Source: Bacteroidota bacterium (GTDB lineage: Bacteria > Bacteroidota > Bacteroidia > Chitinophagales > Saprospiraceae). Taken from it: a stretch of DNA of 6,644 nucleotides. The notes beneath the pieces were generated by a model. It did not search any database and was not told where the DNA came from. It was given only the letters and a program-made list of their open reading frames with translations. Shown in pieces: positions 1 through 5,878 of the stretch. The stretch's first letter is position 1. Each line of letters starts with the position of its first letter. Position numbers and translations under genes: made by a program. Location: contig JAJRQS010000280.1 in assembly GCA_024280135.1 (NCBI GenBank), positions 1 to 6,644 of the forward strand, read 5' to 3'.

Positions 1-306
1 AAAGGCGGAGCATTAGATGATGCAAAAACGAATGACATTATAGAATTAGAGCGTTGTGAGGAAGACGACACGAAGGTATTGGCAATAGAGGCAGACTGGC
101 ACGAAATTCCTTCTTTGCGTAAGCTTATCAAAGAGGATGTGACGGTATTGAAAGATAAGGTCTGGGAATATCTTCCTAAGATGGAGCAATCTACCTATTT
201 TGTGGTAAAAGAAGCTTTTAAAAAGGTGCTGCCACAGACCCAATACAAAATGTTGAAAGAGTTGAAAGACATCATAAGCGATAGAAACTCAACGAAATAC
301 TTATAA
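1..306 (+). CDS. 3' end of an unrecognised gene (partial)
   Basis: Frame 1 is open from the first base of the window to a TAA at 304-306, so this is the C-terminal part (101 residues) of a gene that starts upstream. The true start is outside the window; the Met at 79 is internal, because the same frame continues upstream with coding-like sequence. The visible protein is charged and mostly helical in character. It has an acidic stretch (ELERCEEDD, about residues 16-24), then a segment with W-H-E-I-P-S-L near residues 35-41, and a Lys-rich amphipathic C-terminus. There are no membrane segments, Cys clusters or catalytic motifs. I do not recognise the family and assign no function. No convincing terminator follows: the best hairpin (305-328) has almost only A-T pairs and no T-run. 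Confidence 0.75.
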   Translation, partial: KGGALDDAKTNDIIELERCEEDDTKVLAIEADWHEIPSLRKLIKEDVTVLKDKVWEYLPKMEQSTYFVVKEAFKKVLPQTQYKMLKELKDIISDRNSTKYL

Positions 307-407
307 TTTTAGAGTAAGTCCTAAAATTTACAAAGTCCCGATTTTGCGAAAGCTTGGATTTTGTACCCTACTACCCATACGGATTTATTCACTTTGGAAC
401 GACTACT

Positions 408-797
408 ATGAAACGATTACTACCGAGCTGTGTGGGCTTAGCTTTATTATTGACGGCATGTACGTCCACAAAACCCGCAACCACCACAAAGGCTCAACCT
501 GCTGGCGTACTTTCGTACAAAATCAGTAGCAACACCCTATTCAAACACCTAGATGCGAGCTATTTAAATGCAAAAAAGCAGGGCATTGTCGTGCAAGATA
601 TTACAGATAGTACGCTAATATTGCCTATTGGAGAAGTTTTTCCAGATTTCATAGGCTCTATTTCTTGTACGGGCTATGGCGCTTCCGATAGTATGGCTAT
701 GTTTAAGCTACAGATCTTAATGGATGGAAAAATGGTCGCTGCCGACTCTATTTATGGTCGAAATCCTTCATTAGCTATCTCATATATTGTTGAATAG
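408..797 (+). CDS. Small uncharacterised lipoprotein
   Basis: This encodes a 129-residue exported protein with a type II signal peptide. Met-Lys-Arg is followed by a hydrophobic core and the lipobox L15-T16-A17-C18, so Cys18 should be lipidated after signal peptidase II cleavage. The frame extends upstream to a TTG at 354, but that start would place 18 non-signal residues before the signal peptide, so the ATG at 408 is preferred. After Cys18 comes a low-complexity Ser/Thr/Lys/Pro linker (about residues 19-32), then a soluble domain of about 95 residues that alternates hydrophobic and polar residues, suggesting beta structure. The residues after the Cys are not the acidic run that marks surface export in many Bacteroidota lipoproteins, so a periplasm-facing location is the default inference. 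It has no recognised domain. The neighbouring genes appear unrelated, and no clear promoter or terminator is visible. Confidence 0.75.
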   Translation: MKRLLPSCVGLALLLTACTSTKPATTTKAQPAGVLSYKISSNTLFKHLDASYLNAKKQGIVVQDITDSTLILPIGEVFPDFIGSISCTGYGASDSMAMFKLQILMDGKMVAADSIYGRNPSLAISYIVE

Positions 798-902
798 CAT
801 TCCTAATCACTTAATTCTCCACATTCATTGAACTTTTGAACTGCATTAAAGCGTGACTTGCCCTTCTAAAGTTTAATTTTTCAGGAAAGTTGGTAAAAAA
901 AA

Positions 903-932
903 TTGTGAGATAAATAATTTTTGTTACCTTTA
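903..932 (+). promoter_or_regulatory. Candidate Bacteroidota-type promoter of the cold-shock gene
   Basis: TTG at 903-905 and TACCTTTA at 925-932 are separated by 19 bases. This fits the Bacteroidota sigma pattern (TTG, about 19 bases, TAnnTTTG) except for the last base of the -7 box. Transcription would begin around 938-940, giving a 5' leader of only about 15 bases. A long cold-box leader like that of Escherichia coli cspA is therefore not expected from this promoter. Confidence 0.6.
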
Positions 933-954
933 CAACTCATTAAAAGTATAATAC

Positions 955-1146
955 ATGAAAAAGGGAACTGTAAAGTTTTTCAACGAGTCCAAAGGTTATG
1001 GATTTATCACTGAAGAAGGTTCAGAAAACGAGTACTTCGTACACGTATCTGGAATAATTGATGACATCTCTCAAGGTGACGAAGTTGAATTCGAACTAAA
1101 AGAAGGTAAAAAAGGCTTAAATGCTATCAATGTAAGAGTAATCTAA
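955..1146 (+). CDS. Cold-shock domain protein (CspA family)
   Basis: This is a 63-residue single-domain cold-shock protein, the normal length for the family. These proteins bind single-stranded RNA or DNA in the cytoplasm and act as RNA chaperones. Both nucleic-acid-binding motifs are present: RNP1 as K-G-Y-G-F-I (residues 13-18) and RNP2 as F-V-H-V-S (28-32). The N-terminal V-K-F-F-N segment carries Phe8 where E. coli CspA has its surface Trp; aromatic character is kept, and Phe is common here in Bacteroidota homologues. The C-terminal G-K-K-G-L-N-A-I-N-V segment matches the last strands of the fold. The gene stands alone, with its own promoter just upstream and a strong terminator after it. 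Whether it is cold-induced or constitutive cannot be told from the sequence. Confidence 0.95.
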   Translation: MKKGTVKFFNESKGYGFITEEGSENEYFVHVSGIIDDISQGDEVEFELKEGKKGLNAINVRVI

Positions 1147-1168
1147 TATTGCATCTACCTAAGATACG

Positions 1169-1199
1169 AAGCCCATCATTTTTATGATGGGCTTTTTTT
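1169..1199 (+). terminator. Rho-independent terminator of the cold-shock gene
   Basis: An 11-bp perfect stem (1169-1179 with 1184-1194, arm AAGCCCATCAT) with a TTTT loop is followed by a T-run to 1199. It sits 22 bases after the csp stop codon. Read on the minus strand, the same hairpin is followed only by a weak T-rich stretch, so it may also slow transcription arriving from the patatin side, but less efficiently. Confidence 0.92.
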
Positions 1200-1209
1200 G
1201 TGTAGCTAT

Positions 1210-1353
1210 TTATCTTTTTGGTGAAGGACGAACGTAAAAATGAAATATAAACCACGAACAAAATTTTTTAGCTTCAAAGTCCCTACGAGCTTTTGAGTCT
1301 AAATCCGCCAAATCGGTGTCATCCGTGCCTTCCTCAATCGTTAATTTATCCAT
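1210..1353 (-). CDS. Small ORF overlapping the 3' end of the patatin gene (uncertain)
   Basis: An ATG at 1353-1351 lies inside the last codons of the patatin gene. It opens a 47-codon frame that ends with TAA at 1212-1210. The 13-base overlap with the patatin 3' end would allow translational coupling. The peptide has an acidic N-terminal half with three consecutive x-x-D triplets (about residues 9-17), a basic K-A-R-R segment near 21-24, and an aromatic-rich stretch (F-C-S-W-F-I-F-H-F-Y, 31-40) that is too short and polar to call a confident membrane helix. No family is recognised. Part of this ORF (1270-1303) recurs in degraded form at 5121-5158, where the frame is broken. The stretch may therefore be a short repeated DNA element that happens to be open, rather than a gene. 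Confidence 0.3.
   Translation of the reverse strand: MDKLTIEEGTDDTDLADLDSKARRDFEAKKFCSWFIFHFYVRPSPKR
1270..1303 (+). repeat. Copy A of a short diverged repeat
   Basis: The 34 bases from 1270 align with the reverse complement of 5121-5158. There are 31 identities, three transition differences, and two gaps (one base and three bases). The conserved blocks are TCAAAGTC, CCTACG and AGCTTTTG. This copy lies just downstream of the patatin gene, inside the small ORF at 1210-1353. Similarity fades quickly on both sides. Confidence 0.6.
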
Positions 1354-2588
1354 TTCGCCAAATCAATCAACCCTTCCCCAAAGGTATTATGTCCTAACAA
1401 ACAACGAAGGTACTTGTCGTTTCGAATGGGTTGATTCAACGTTTGATCCTCCAACCACATATCCGTTATTTTTTCAATCAGTTTGATGTCCTTATCACTG
1501 ATTGCGTCCATTTCCAGATTCAGCAAGTCTCTAAATTCTGGAAATGAAAAACCTTCTGGTACATCCCAAGTTGGGATATTCTCTTGAACAGTCAAGCTAG
1601 GTTGAATAACAGGGCAAAGGCGTACAAAACGAGGGGATTTTGTGGGCAAACTCGGTTCTACAATGGCATAAGAAGAATAACTAGCTGCATCAGGCGGATC
1701 ACTCAAAATACTTGAAGTCATCTTGATGATGTCCTTGACAAAAGTGGGTTTGTCAAATCGAATGACCAATTCTTCATAAGCGGACTGAAAAACATCCTGC
1801 TTGGGTAGATATTTAATCCCCGTGCCTATTGATAGGATATGAATCTTATCCGTGGATACTCCATTACTAATTGCTTCAATCACTCCAGCCAAGACCGGGT
1901 TATTATACCCCGCAACTGCTCCATCCCAAAAGTGTCTTTCTACAATCCCCTTGGCGGTTTTGAATTCAATTTTTGCAGGTTTATCAAAATAATTAACAGG
2001 TGCATTGGTGGCTGCATGAATGGCTTGCACAAATGTCACTGGGTCTGGAGTTCTAGGCACAGAGCGCTTTCGCCTATTCGCCAAATTAGCTGTCTTTGCG
2101 GTGCTGGCCATATTGGATCTAAAGAATCTAGCCCTATTTCTATAATAATCATAGGCCGTAATTAGAAACTGCGTTGATCGTTCACCTGGAATCAATGCCG
2201 GTACTTCTGTCAAAGGAATTTTACTTAATTTGGGTAGGACACTTTTCAAACCCTCATACTTATCAGCAGTAGAATACTTGGGTCCAATATTAAAAAAACG
2301 TGTGACCCAATTCATTGCGGGCCGCTCCGTAAATCCGAGATTTGAAAAAATGCTTTTTCGAATGACTTCATTCAAAAAGAGTTGTTCTAATTCACTCGGT
2401 TTAAAATTTTCGGCTAGCCCCGCAGCGACGATACTTCCACCAGAATTAGCAACAACTAAATCAAAATGAGCTAAGATCTCTCTACCCGGAATATCGCCAA
2501 AAATAGCATGCAATGCTTTTGCTTGAACTAATGCCCAAGCTCCCCCACCATCCAAAGATAATATTTTATACTTTCCATCTGCATTCAT
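1341..2588 (-). CDS. Patatin-like phospholipase
   Basis: This 415-residue protein has the patatin fold, whose members hydrolyse acyl esters of phospholipids or other lipids with a Ser-Asp dyad. The oxyanion-hole motif is D13-G-G-G16 in the N-terminal strand and loop. The nucleophile is Ser49 in A47-N-S-G-G51. The dyad Asp is D222 in D-G-A (222-224), preceded by the helix A-I-H-A-A-T-N-A-P (189-197) that usually comes before it. The first position of the usual G-x-S-x-G is Ala here; the rest of the elbow is intact, so the enzyme is probably active. There is no signal peptide or membrane segment, so it should be cytosolic or peripherally membrane-bound. A basic stretch lies near residues 172-179, and the roughly 170 residues after the DGA motif have no recognised domain. 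No nucleotidyltransferase or other defence gene is adjacent, so a CapV-like anti-phage role is not supported. The start chosen is the only Met before the DGGG motif. Confidence 0.88.
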   Translation of the reverse strand: MNADGKYKILSLDGGGAWALVQAKALHAIFGDIPGREILAHFDLVVANSGGSIVAAGLAENFKPSELEQLFLNEVIRKSIFSNLGFTERPAMNWVTRFFNIGPKYSTADKYEGLKSVLPKLSKIPLTEVPALIPGERSTQFLITAYDYYRNRARFFRSNMASTAKTANLANRRKRSVPRTPDPVTFVQAIHAATNAPVNYFDKPAKIEFKTAKGIVERHFWDGAVAGYNNPVLAGVIEAISNGVSTDKIHILSIGTGIKYLPKQDVFQSAYEELVIRFDKPTFVKDIIKMTSSILSDPPDAASYSSYAIVEPSLPTKSPRFVRLCPVIQPSLTVQENIPTWDVPEGFSFPEFRDLLNLEMDAISDKDIKLIEKITDMWLEDQTLNQPIRNDKYLRCLLGHNTFGEGLIDLAKWIN

Positions 2589-2592
2589 ATGG

Positions 2593-2600
2593 CAAAGGTA
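2593..2600 (-). promoter_or_regulatory. -7 box directly before the patatin start codon
   Basis: On the minus strand this reads TACCTTTG, a perfect match to TAnnTTTG. It ends four bases before the ATG at 2588-2586. If it is used, transcription would start at or within a few bases of the ATG. No TTG is seen at the expected -33 distance, which lowers confidence. Confidence 0.45.
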
Positions 2601-2833
2601 ACTATATTGTTTGAACTCGAAATGTAGAAACGAGGGACAAGTATAGAATATCTCGATTAAGAATCAATTTGAAGCCAGTATTAGCCAAATTCCACTTTGA
2701 ATTACTAATTTTAAAATTTGCCCTCACTTCAATTTCCTTGTCCGTTTCATGGGCTCAATTCCTCGATTTCTCCTAATCTTAATACAAGCAAAAAAAATGT
2801 AACAAAAGCAGTCATTATTAAGTATTAAGTACC

Positions 2834-2841
2834 TACATTTG
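2834..2841 (+). promoter_or_regulatory. -7 box of the mdh promoter
   Basis: TACATTTG is a perfect TAnnTTTG match 52 bases before the mdh ATG, predicting a 5' leader of roughly 45 bases. No clear TTG lies at the expected -33 distance. The leader ends in an A-rich stretch before the ATG, which is typical of Bacteroidota translation starts that lack a Shine-Dalgarno site. Confidence 0.5.
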
Positions 2842-2893
2842 CTTCTGACTTTTACGCAAGTGTGGTCAACTATTTCTAACCAAAAAGAAAAAA

Positions 2894-3829
2894 ATGAGTA
2901 AAGTTACTGTTGTAGGTGCTGGTAATGTAGGGGCAACTGTTGCCAACGTATTAGCAAGATATGATGTCACCAATGAAATCGTCCTCTTGGATCTCAATGG
3001 CAAACTAGCCAAGGGAAAGGCACTTGATACATGGGAGCAAGCCCCTATCGAGTATTTTAGTACTAAGCTAGTGGGTACTGATGATTACAAGAAGACAGCT
3101 GATTCAGACATAGTGGTCATCACTGCTGGAGTACCCAGAAGACCGGGCATGTCGCGTGATGATTTGATTTCTACAAATGCTAAGATTGTTGTATCTGTTA
3201 CAAAATCCATCATGAAGTATTCAAAGAACCCGATCATTATCGTTGTATCGAATCCTTTGGACGTGATGACTTATGCAGCATGGAAAGCTTCTGGACTAAA
3301 ATCTTCAAGAGTATTCGGTATGGCTGGCATTTTGGATACGGGTCGTTATAGAGCCTTTTTGGCGGAAGCTTTAAAGGTTTCCCCAAAAGATATTCAAGCC
3401 GTATTAATGGGTGGACATGGAGATACGATGGTTCCTTTACCTAGGTTTACAACTGTGGCAGGTATTCCTGTACTAGATTTAATTGATAGTAAAAAATTAA
3501 AAGCTATTGTTGATCGCACCAAAAAAGGTGGCGGCGAATTAGTCAAATTAATGGGTACTTCTGCTTGGTATGCACCGGGTGCTGCTGCTGCTCAAATGGT
3601 GACTTCTATCTTAAGAGATGAGCGTCGTATTTTCCCTTGTTGTGTCCAAATCAATAGACAATACGGATTGCCTAAAATGTATTTGGGTGCGCCGACTATT
3701 TTGGGTAAGAATGGCGTCGAAAAAATCATCGAATTAAAACTGAATAAGACAGAGTTAAAGGCATTGCATAGTTCTGCCAAAGCCGTAACTAAGGTTTTAG
3801 ATGGCTTCAAGAAGATGAAAATAAAGTAA
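2894..3829 (+). CDS. mdh: Malate dehydrogenase (LDH-like type)
   Basis: This 311-residue enzyme of the LDH-like malate dehydrogenase group oxidises malate to oxaloacetate with NAD+ in the TCA cycle, in the cytoplasm. The Rossmann motif G8-A-G-N-V-G13 opens the protein. D33 at the end of the second strand (V-L-L-D) binds the adenine ribose and indicates NAD rather than NADP. The mobile loop carries R82-R83-P-G-M-S-R88; Arg at 82 rather than Gln is what distinguishes malate from lactate dehydrogenases. N120, the D148/R151 pair and the catalytic H175 in G-G-H-G-D complete the active site. The length is normal for the group, which is usually tetrameric. The chosen ATG starts the first beta strand directly. 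The gene is monocistronic, with its own promoter and a strong terminator, and is convergent with recF. Confidence 0.97.
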   Translation: MSKVTVVGAGNVGATVANVLARYDVTNEIVLLDLNGKLAKGKALDTWEQAPIEYFSTKLVGTDDYKKTADSDIVVITAGVPRRPGMSRDDLISTNAKIVVSVTKSIMKYSKNPIIIVVSNPLDVMTYAAWKASGLKSSRVFGMAGILDTGRYRAFLAEALKVSPKDIQAVLMGGHGDTMVPLPRFTTVAGIPVLDLIDSKKLKAIVDRTKKGGGELVKLMGTSAWYAPGAAAAQMVTSILRDERRIFPCCVQINRQYGLPKMYLGAPTILGKNGVEKIIELKLNKTELKALHSSAKAVTKVLDGFKKMKIK

Positions 3830-3916
3830 GTAATTATACTGAATTCTGAAGACCCAAATACTAGAAAGCATTTTTCAGTGTTTTAGAGGCTGAGAATGTT
3901 TCAAGTTATTATGTTG

Positions 3917-3950
3917 ATTGACCATTGGATTTCCAATGGTCAATTTTTTT
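3917..3950 (+). terminator. Rho-independent terminator of mdh
   Basis: A 13-bp perfect inverted repeat (3917-3929 with 3932-3944, arm ATTGACCATTGGA) is followed by a T-run to 3950. The two-base centre means the real loop must open by at least one more pair. It begins 87 bases after the mdh stop. Read from the recF side, no T-run follows the hairpin, so it mainly serves mdh. Confidence 0.92.
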
Positions 3951-3971
3951 GGGTTGTCAGATCCCGATTAT

Positions 3972-5042
3972 CTATGGTCGCACAATCTGAAATGGAATAT
4001 TCATTAAATCTGAGACGCGAGTCGGATGGGTGTCCGTAATAAATACCTGCCCAAAATCTTCCTTACCCAGCACTTCTATTAAATTAGTAACCCTATCTTT
4101 ATCTAATTTGTCAAAGATATCGTCCATCAATAAAATGGGCAGTTCTTCTGAACTTTTTGCAAGAAACTGATACTGCGCCAATTTCAAAGCAATCACAAAA
4201 CTCTTCCGCTGCCCTTGCGAGGCAAAACGCTTTAAAGGCATTTCATCCATTCTAAAGGAAAAATCATCTTTATGAATGCCTTCTGTCGTTCTTTCTAAGA
4301 CTTTATCTTTTTCTAATGCCTTATCAAAAAGTAGAGATAATTTTTCTTTTGCTAAAGAAGATTGATACTCAATTTCGACAGATTCCTTTTCTCCTGAAAG
4401 CAATCGATAATATTTATCAAAAATTGGGGTGATCTCTGCTGCCCATTCTTTTCTCACTTCAAATATATGCTCTGCAGAAGGAATCATTTGGTCATTGTAT
4501 GATTGCAGCAAATTCATATCAAGCCATTCGCTCTTGCTTTTAAGCAAAGCATTTCTTTGCTTTAACAAGCGATTATACCGAATGAGCGACTCTAAGTATT
4601 TTTTATTCTTTTGCGAAAGCGTAATATCCGAAAATTTCCTTCTCTGCTCACTTCCGCCTGTGGCAATTAAAGTATCTTCAGGTGCAATCATCACAATAGG
4701 CAATCTACCAATGTGCTCAACTAACCTATCGTACTCCTTACCATTTACTTCAAAAGCCTTCTTCTTATTCATCACTATTTTGGTTACCACTTGGAGTGGG
4801 CTTTTTCCTGCTTTCGTCTGAAAATCGCCATCCAATCTAGCGAAAGTTTGGCCTTTTAAAATATTATTCTTTTCGATTCCTCCAAAAAAACTTTTTGTCA
4901 TACAGAGATAATAGATACTATCCAGAAGATTGGTCTTCCCGACCCCATTATTACCCGTAATGACATTAAACCTTGCGTTAAAATTAAATGTCTTCGACTC
5001 ATAATTTTTATAATGGGTTAGTATTATATGCTTTAGGTACAT
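3972..5042 (-). CDS. recF: DNA replication and repair protein RecF
   Basis: RecF is an SMC-like ABC ATPase that binds gapped DNA and, with RecO and RecR, loads RecA for gap repair and restart of stalled forks. At 356 residues this is full length. Walker A is G30-N-N-G-V-G-K-T37, and the Q-loop region follows around Y45-S51. The ABC signature is S275-Q-G-Q278, and Walker B is L304-L-M-D-D308, followed by a D-loop (F-D-K-L-D). His339 in T-D-T-H-P takes the switch (H-loop) position. The middle third (about 110-250) is the helical lobe typical of RecF. The gene stands alone here, neither next to dnaA/dnaN nor in an obvious operon, and converges with mdh. The ATG at 5042-5040 begins the first beta strand exactly where family members start. 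Confidence 0.95.
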   Translation of the reverse strand: MYLKHIILTHYKNYESKTFNFNARFNVITGNNGVGKTNLLDSIYYLCMTKSFFGGIEKNNILKGQTFARLDGDFQTKAGKSPLQVVTKIVMNKKKAFEVNGKEYDRLVEHIGRLPIVMIAPEDTLIATGGSEQRRKFSDITLSQKNKKYLESLIRYNRLLKQRNALLKSKSEWLDMNLLQSYNDQMIPSAEHIFEVRKEWAAEITPIFDKYYRLLSGEKESVEIEYQSSLAKEKLSLLFDKALEKDKVLERTTEGIHKDDFSFRMDEMPLKRFASQGQRKSFVIALKLAQYQFLAKSSEELPILLMDDIFDKLDKDRVTNLIEVLGKEDFGQVFITDTHPTRVSDLMNIPFQIVRP

Positions 5043-5046
5043 GATG

Positions 5047-5054
5047 TAAAGGTA
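5047..5054 (-). promoter_or_regulatory. -7-like box directly before the recF start codon
   Basis: On the minus strand this reads TACCTTTA, one base off TAnnTTTG and identical to the box before the cold-shock gene. It ends four bases before the recF ATG, the same geometry as at the patatin gene, and would give a nearly leaderless mRNA. No TTG is visible at the -33 distance. Confidence 0.4.
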
Positions 5055-5120
5055 GGAATATTTTTGGTGCTAGCCATACTATCTAAAACCCAGGCTTTGG
5101 AGGCTGATTAGTGGAATTGC

Positions 5121-5158
5121 TTCAGACCCAAAAGCTCGACGTAGGAGACTTTGAGGCT
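5121..5158 (-). repeat. Copy B of the short diverged repeat
   Basis: Read on the minus strand, these 38 bases match 1270-1303 at 31 of 34 aligned positions, with extra bases of one and three relative to copy A. It lies in the 239-bp region between recF and the yeeE pair. The extra four bases break the reading frame that copy A keeps open, so this copy is non-coding in that frame. Another minus-strand frame is open from 5221 to a stop at 5110-5108 but has no start codon. Confidence 0.6.
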
Positions 5159-5239
5159 GTCATTAGACACCACCTCTATATGGTCCGCTTCTAAGAAATT
5201 TGGGGGACATAGTGACTTTTGTCATTGTTTTTTACCTCT

Positions 5240-5258
5240 TATCATTCAAAAAATGATA
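5240..5258. promoter_or_regulatory. Inverted repeat before the yeeE pair (operator candidate)
   Basis: TATCATT and AATGATA form a perfect 7-bp inverted repeat with a 5-base spacer, ending 23 bases before the transporter ATG. A second, shorter one (TGAC, 4 bases, GTCA; 5213-5224) lies 15 bases upstream. No T-run follows, so it is not a terminator. The position would suit an operator for a repressor or activator, but the binding protein is unknown, and no good TAnnTTTG promoter was found in this region. Confidence 0.3.
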
Positions 5259-5281
5259 TCTTGTGACCAAATCGACACTAC

Positions 5282-5860
5282 ATGCAAGAACTAATTGACT
5301 TTATCAGCCAGCCCTGGCATTGGGCTGTTTCCGGTTTTTTGATAGCTTCGCTATCCATTTTGATGACCATTTTAGGGGAAAAATTTGGGATATCGGGCTC
5401 TTACAATGCTATTTGCACAGCTTCTGGGCTTGGCAAAAAAATGCGCTTTTTTGATCGCAACCTCAAGGATGAATTTTGGCGTTTTTCATTTATTGCTGGA
5501 GCGTTGATTGGTGGTTATATTGCTATGCATTACTTACAAAGTGATGCTCCTGTTCAAATTTCGGCAAAGACCATCACTCACCTAAAAGATTGGGGTATTC
5601 ACTACCCTTCTTCTGTTTCCGAAAACCTAGGCTATCTACCTACTGAAATTTTTAATTTTTCTAATCCCAAAGGTATTCTTTTAGCCTTGGCAGGAGGCAT
5701 ATTAATTGGATTTGGAACCCGATATGGTGAAGGCTGTACGTCTGGTCACGCCATTAATGGTCTAGGGCATTTACAACTCCCTTCATTGATTGCTGTTATT
5801 GGTTTTTTCATTGGCGGCTTGCTGATGACCCATCTCCTCATGCCCTGGATTTTTGGTTAA
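5282..5860 (+). CDS. YeeE/YedE-family transporter, N-terminal half subunit
   Basis: This 192-residue inner-membrane protein of the YeeE/YedE (TsuA-like) family corresponds to the first half of the single-chain thiosulfate/sulfur-compound transporters. Predicted membrane segments lie near residues 13-31, 67-85, 131-146 and 166-190, with a periplasm- or cytosol-facing loop around 88-128. C45 in N-A-I-C-T-A and C152 in G-E-G-C-T-S-G-H are the expected pore-lining cysteines. The glycine-rich G-G-x-L-I-G-F-G-T-R-Y stretch before C152 is a family hallmark. It is followed 18 bases later by the gene for the second half, so the two should be co-translated and assemble together. Thiosulfate is the substrate in characterised relatives; for split Bacteroidota pairs the true substrate could be another sulfur compound. 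No rhodanese or persulfide dioxygenase gene is in the window. Confidence 0.9.
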   Translation: MQELIDFISQPWHWAVSGFLIASLSILMTILGEKFGISGSYNAICTASGLGKKMRFFDRNLKDEFWRFSFIAGALIGGYIAMHYLQSDAPVQISAKTITHLKDWGIHYPSSVSENLGYLPTEIFNFSNPKGILLALAGGILIGFGTRYGEGCTSGHAINGLGHLQLPSLIAVIGFFIGGLLMTHLLMPWIFG

Positions 5861-5878
5861 TCTTGAAAATAAAACGAT

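Larger units (their letters stand above)
2589..2893. other. Divergent intergenic region between patatin and mdh
   Basis: These 305 bases separate two genes pointing away from each other. They contain the candidate -7 box for patatin (2593-2600, minus strand) and one for mdh (2834-2841, plus strand). They also contain a minus-strand frame without stops from 2754 down to a TAG at 2604-2602. That frame has no ATG; its only plausible start is a GTG at 2727-2725, preceded by AAGGA, which would give 41 residues. The peptide has a protein-like composition but no recognisable family, so I do not call it a gene. I see no terminator, tRNA or repeat here. Confidence 0.6.

Noticed and set aside
305..328. 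Hairpin AATTTTAG / CTAAAATT after the first gene as a terminator
   Set aside because: The stem has only one G-C pair, the loop is eight bases and no T-run follows.
331..339. CAAAGTCCC shared with repeat copy A
   Set aside because: A single 9-base match whose flanks do not align; expected by chance.
1303..1329. Three 9-base units resembling ATCCGTGCC in tandem
   Set aside because: They fall in phase with the small ORF at 1210-1353, where they encode successive x-x-D triplets. The units differ at several positions and only three are present, so I do not call a separate tandem repeat.
1341..2588. Patatin as a CBASS (CapV) effector
   Set aside because: No cyclic-nucleotide synthase, sensor or ancillary gene lies next to it, the elbow motif differs from the G-T-S-T-G-G form, and neighbours are housekeeping genes.
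3592..3810. 72-codon minus-strand frame inside mdh
   Set aside because: It is antisense to the conserved C-terminal part of malate dehydrogenase and is explained by that gene's codon use.
3850..3892. Possible third relic of the short repeat (AGACCCAAA followed by GAGGCTG, as in copy B)
   Set aside because: Two short blocks in the right order with a different spacing and no similarity between them. A 9-base match to a 38-base query is expected by chance in this window.
4429..4821. 130-codon plus-strand frame inside recF
   Set aside because: It lies wholly within the well-supported recF gene on the other strand and its translation has no family features; it is a shadow frame.
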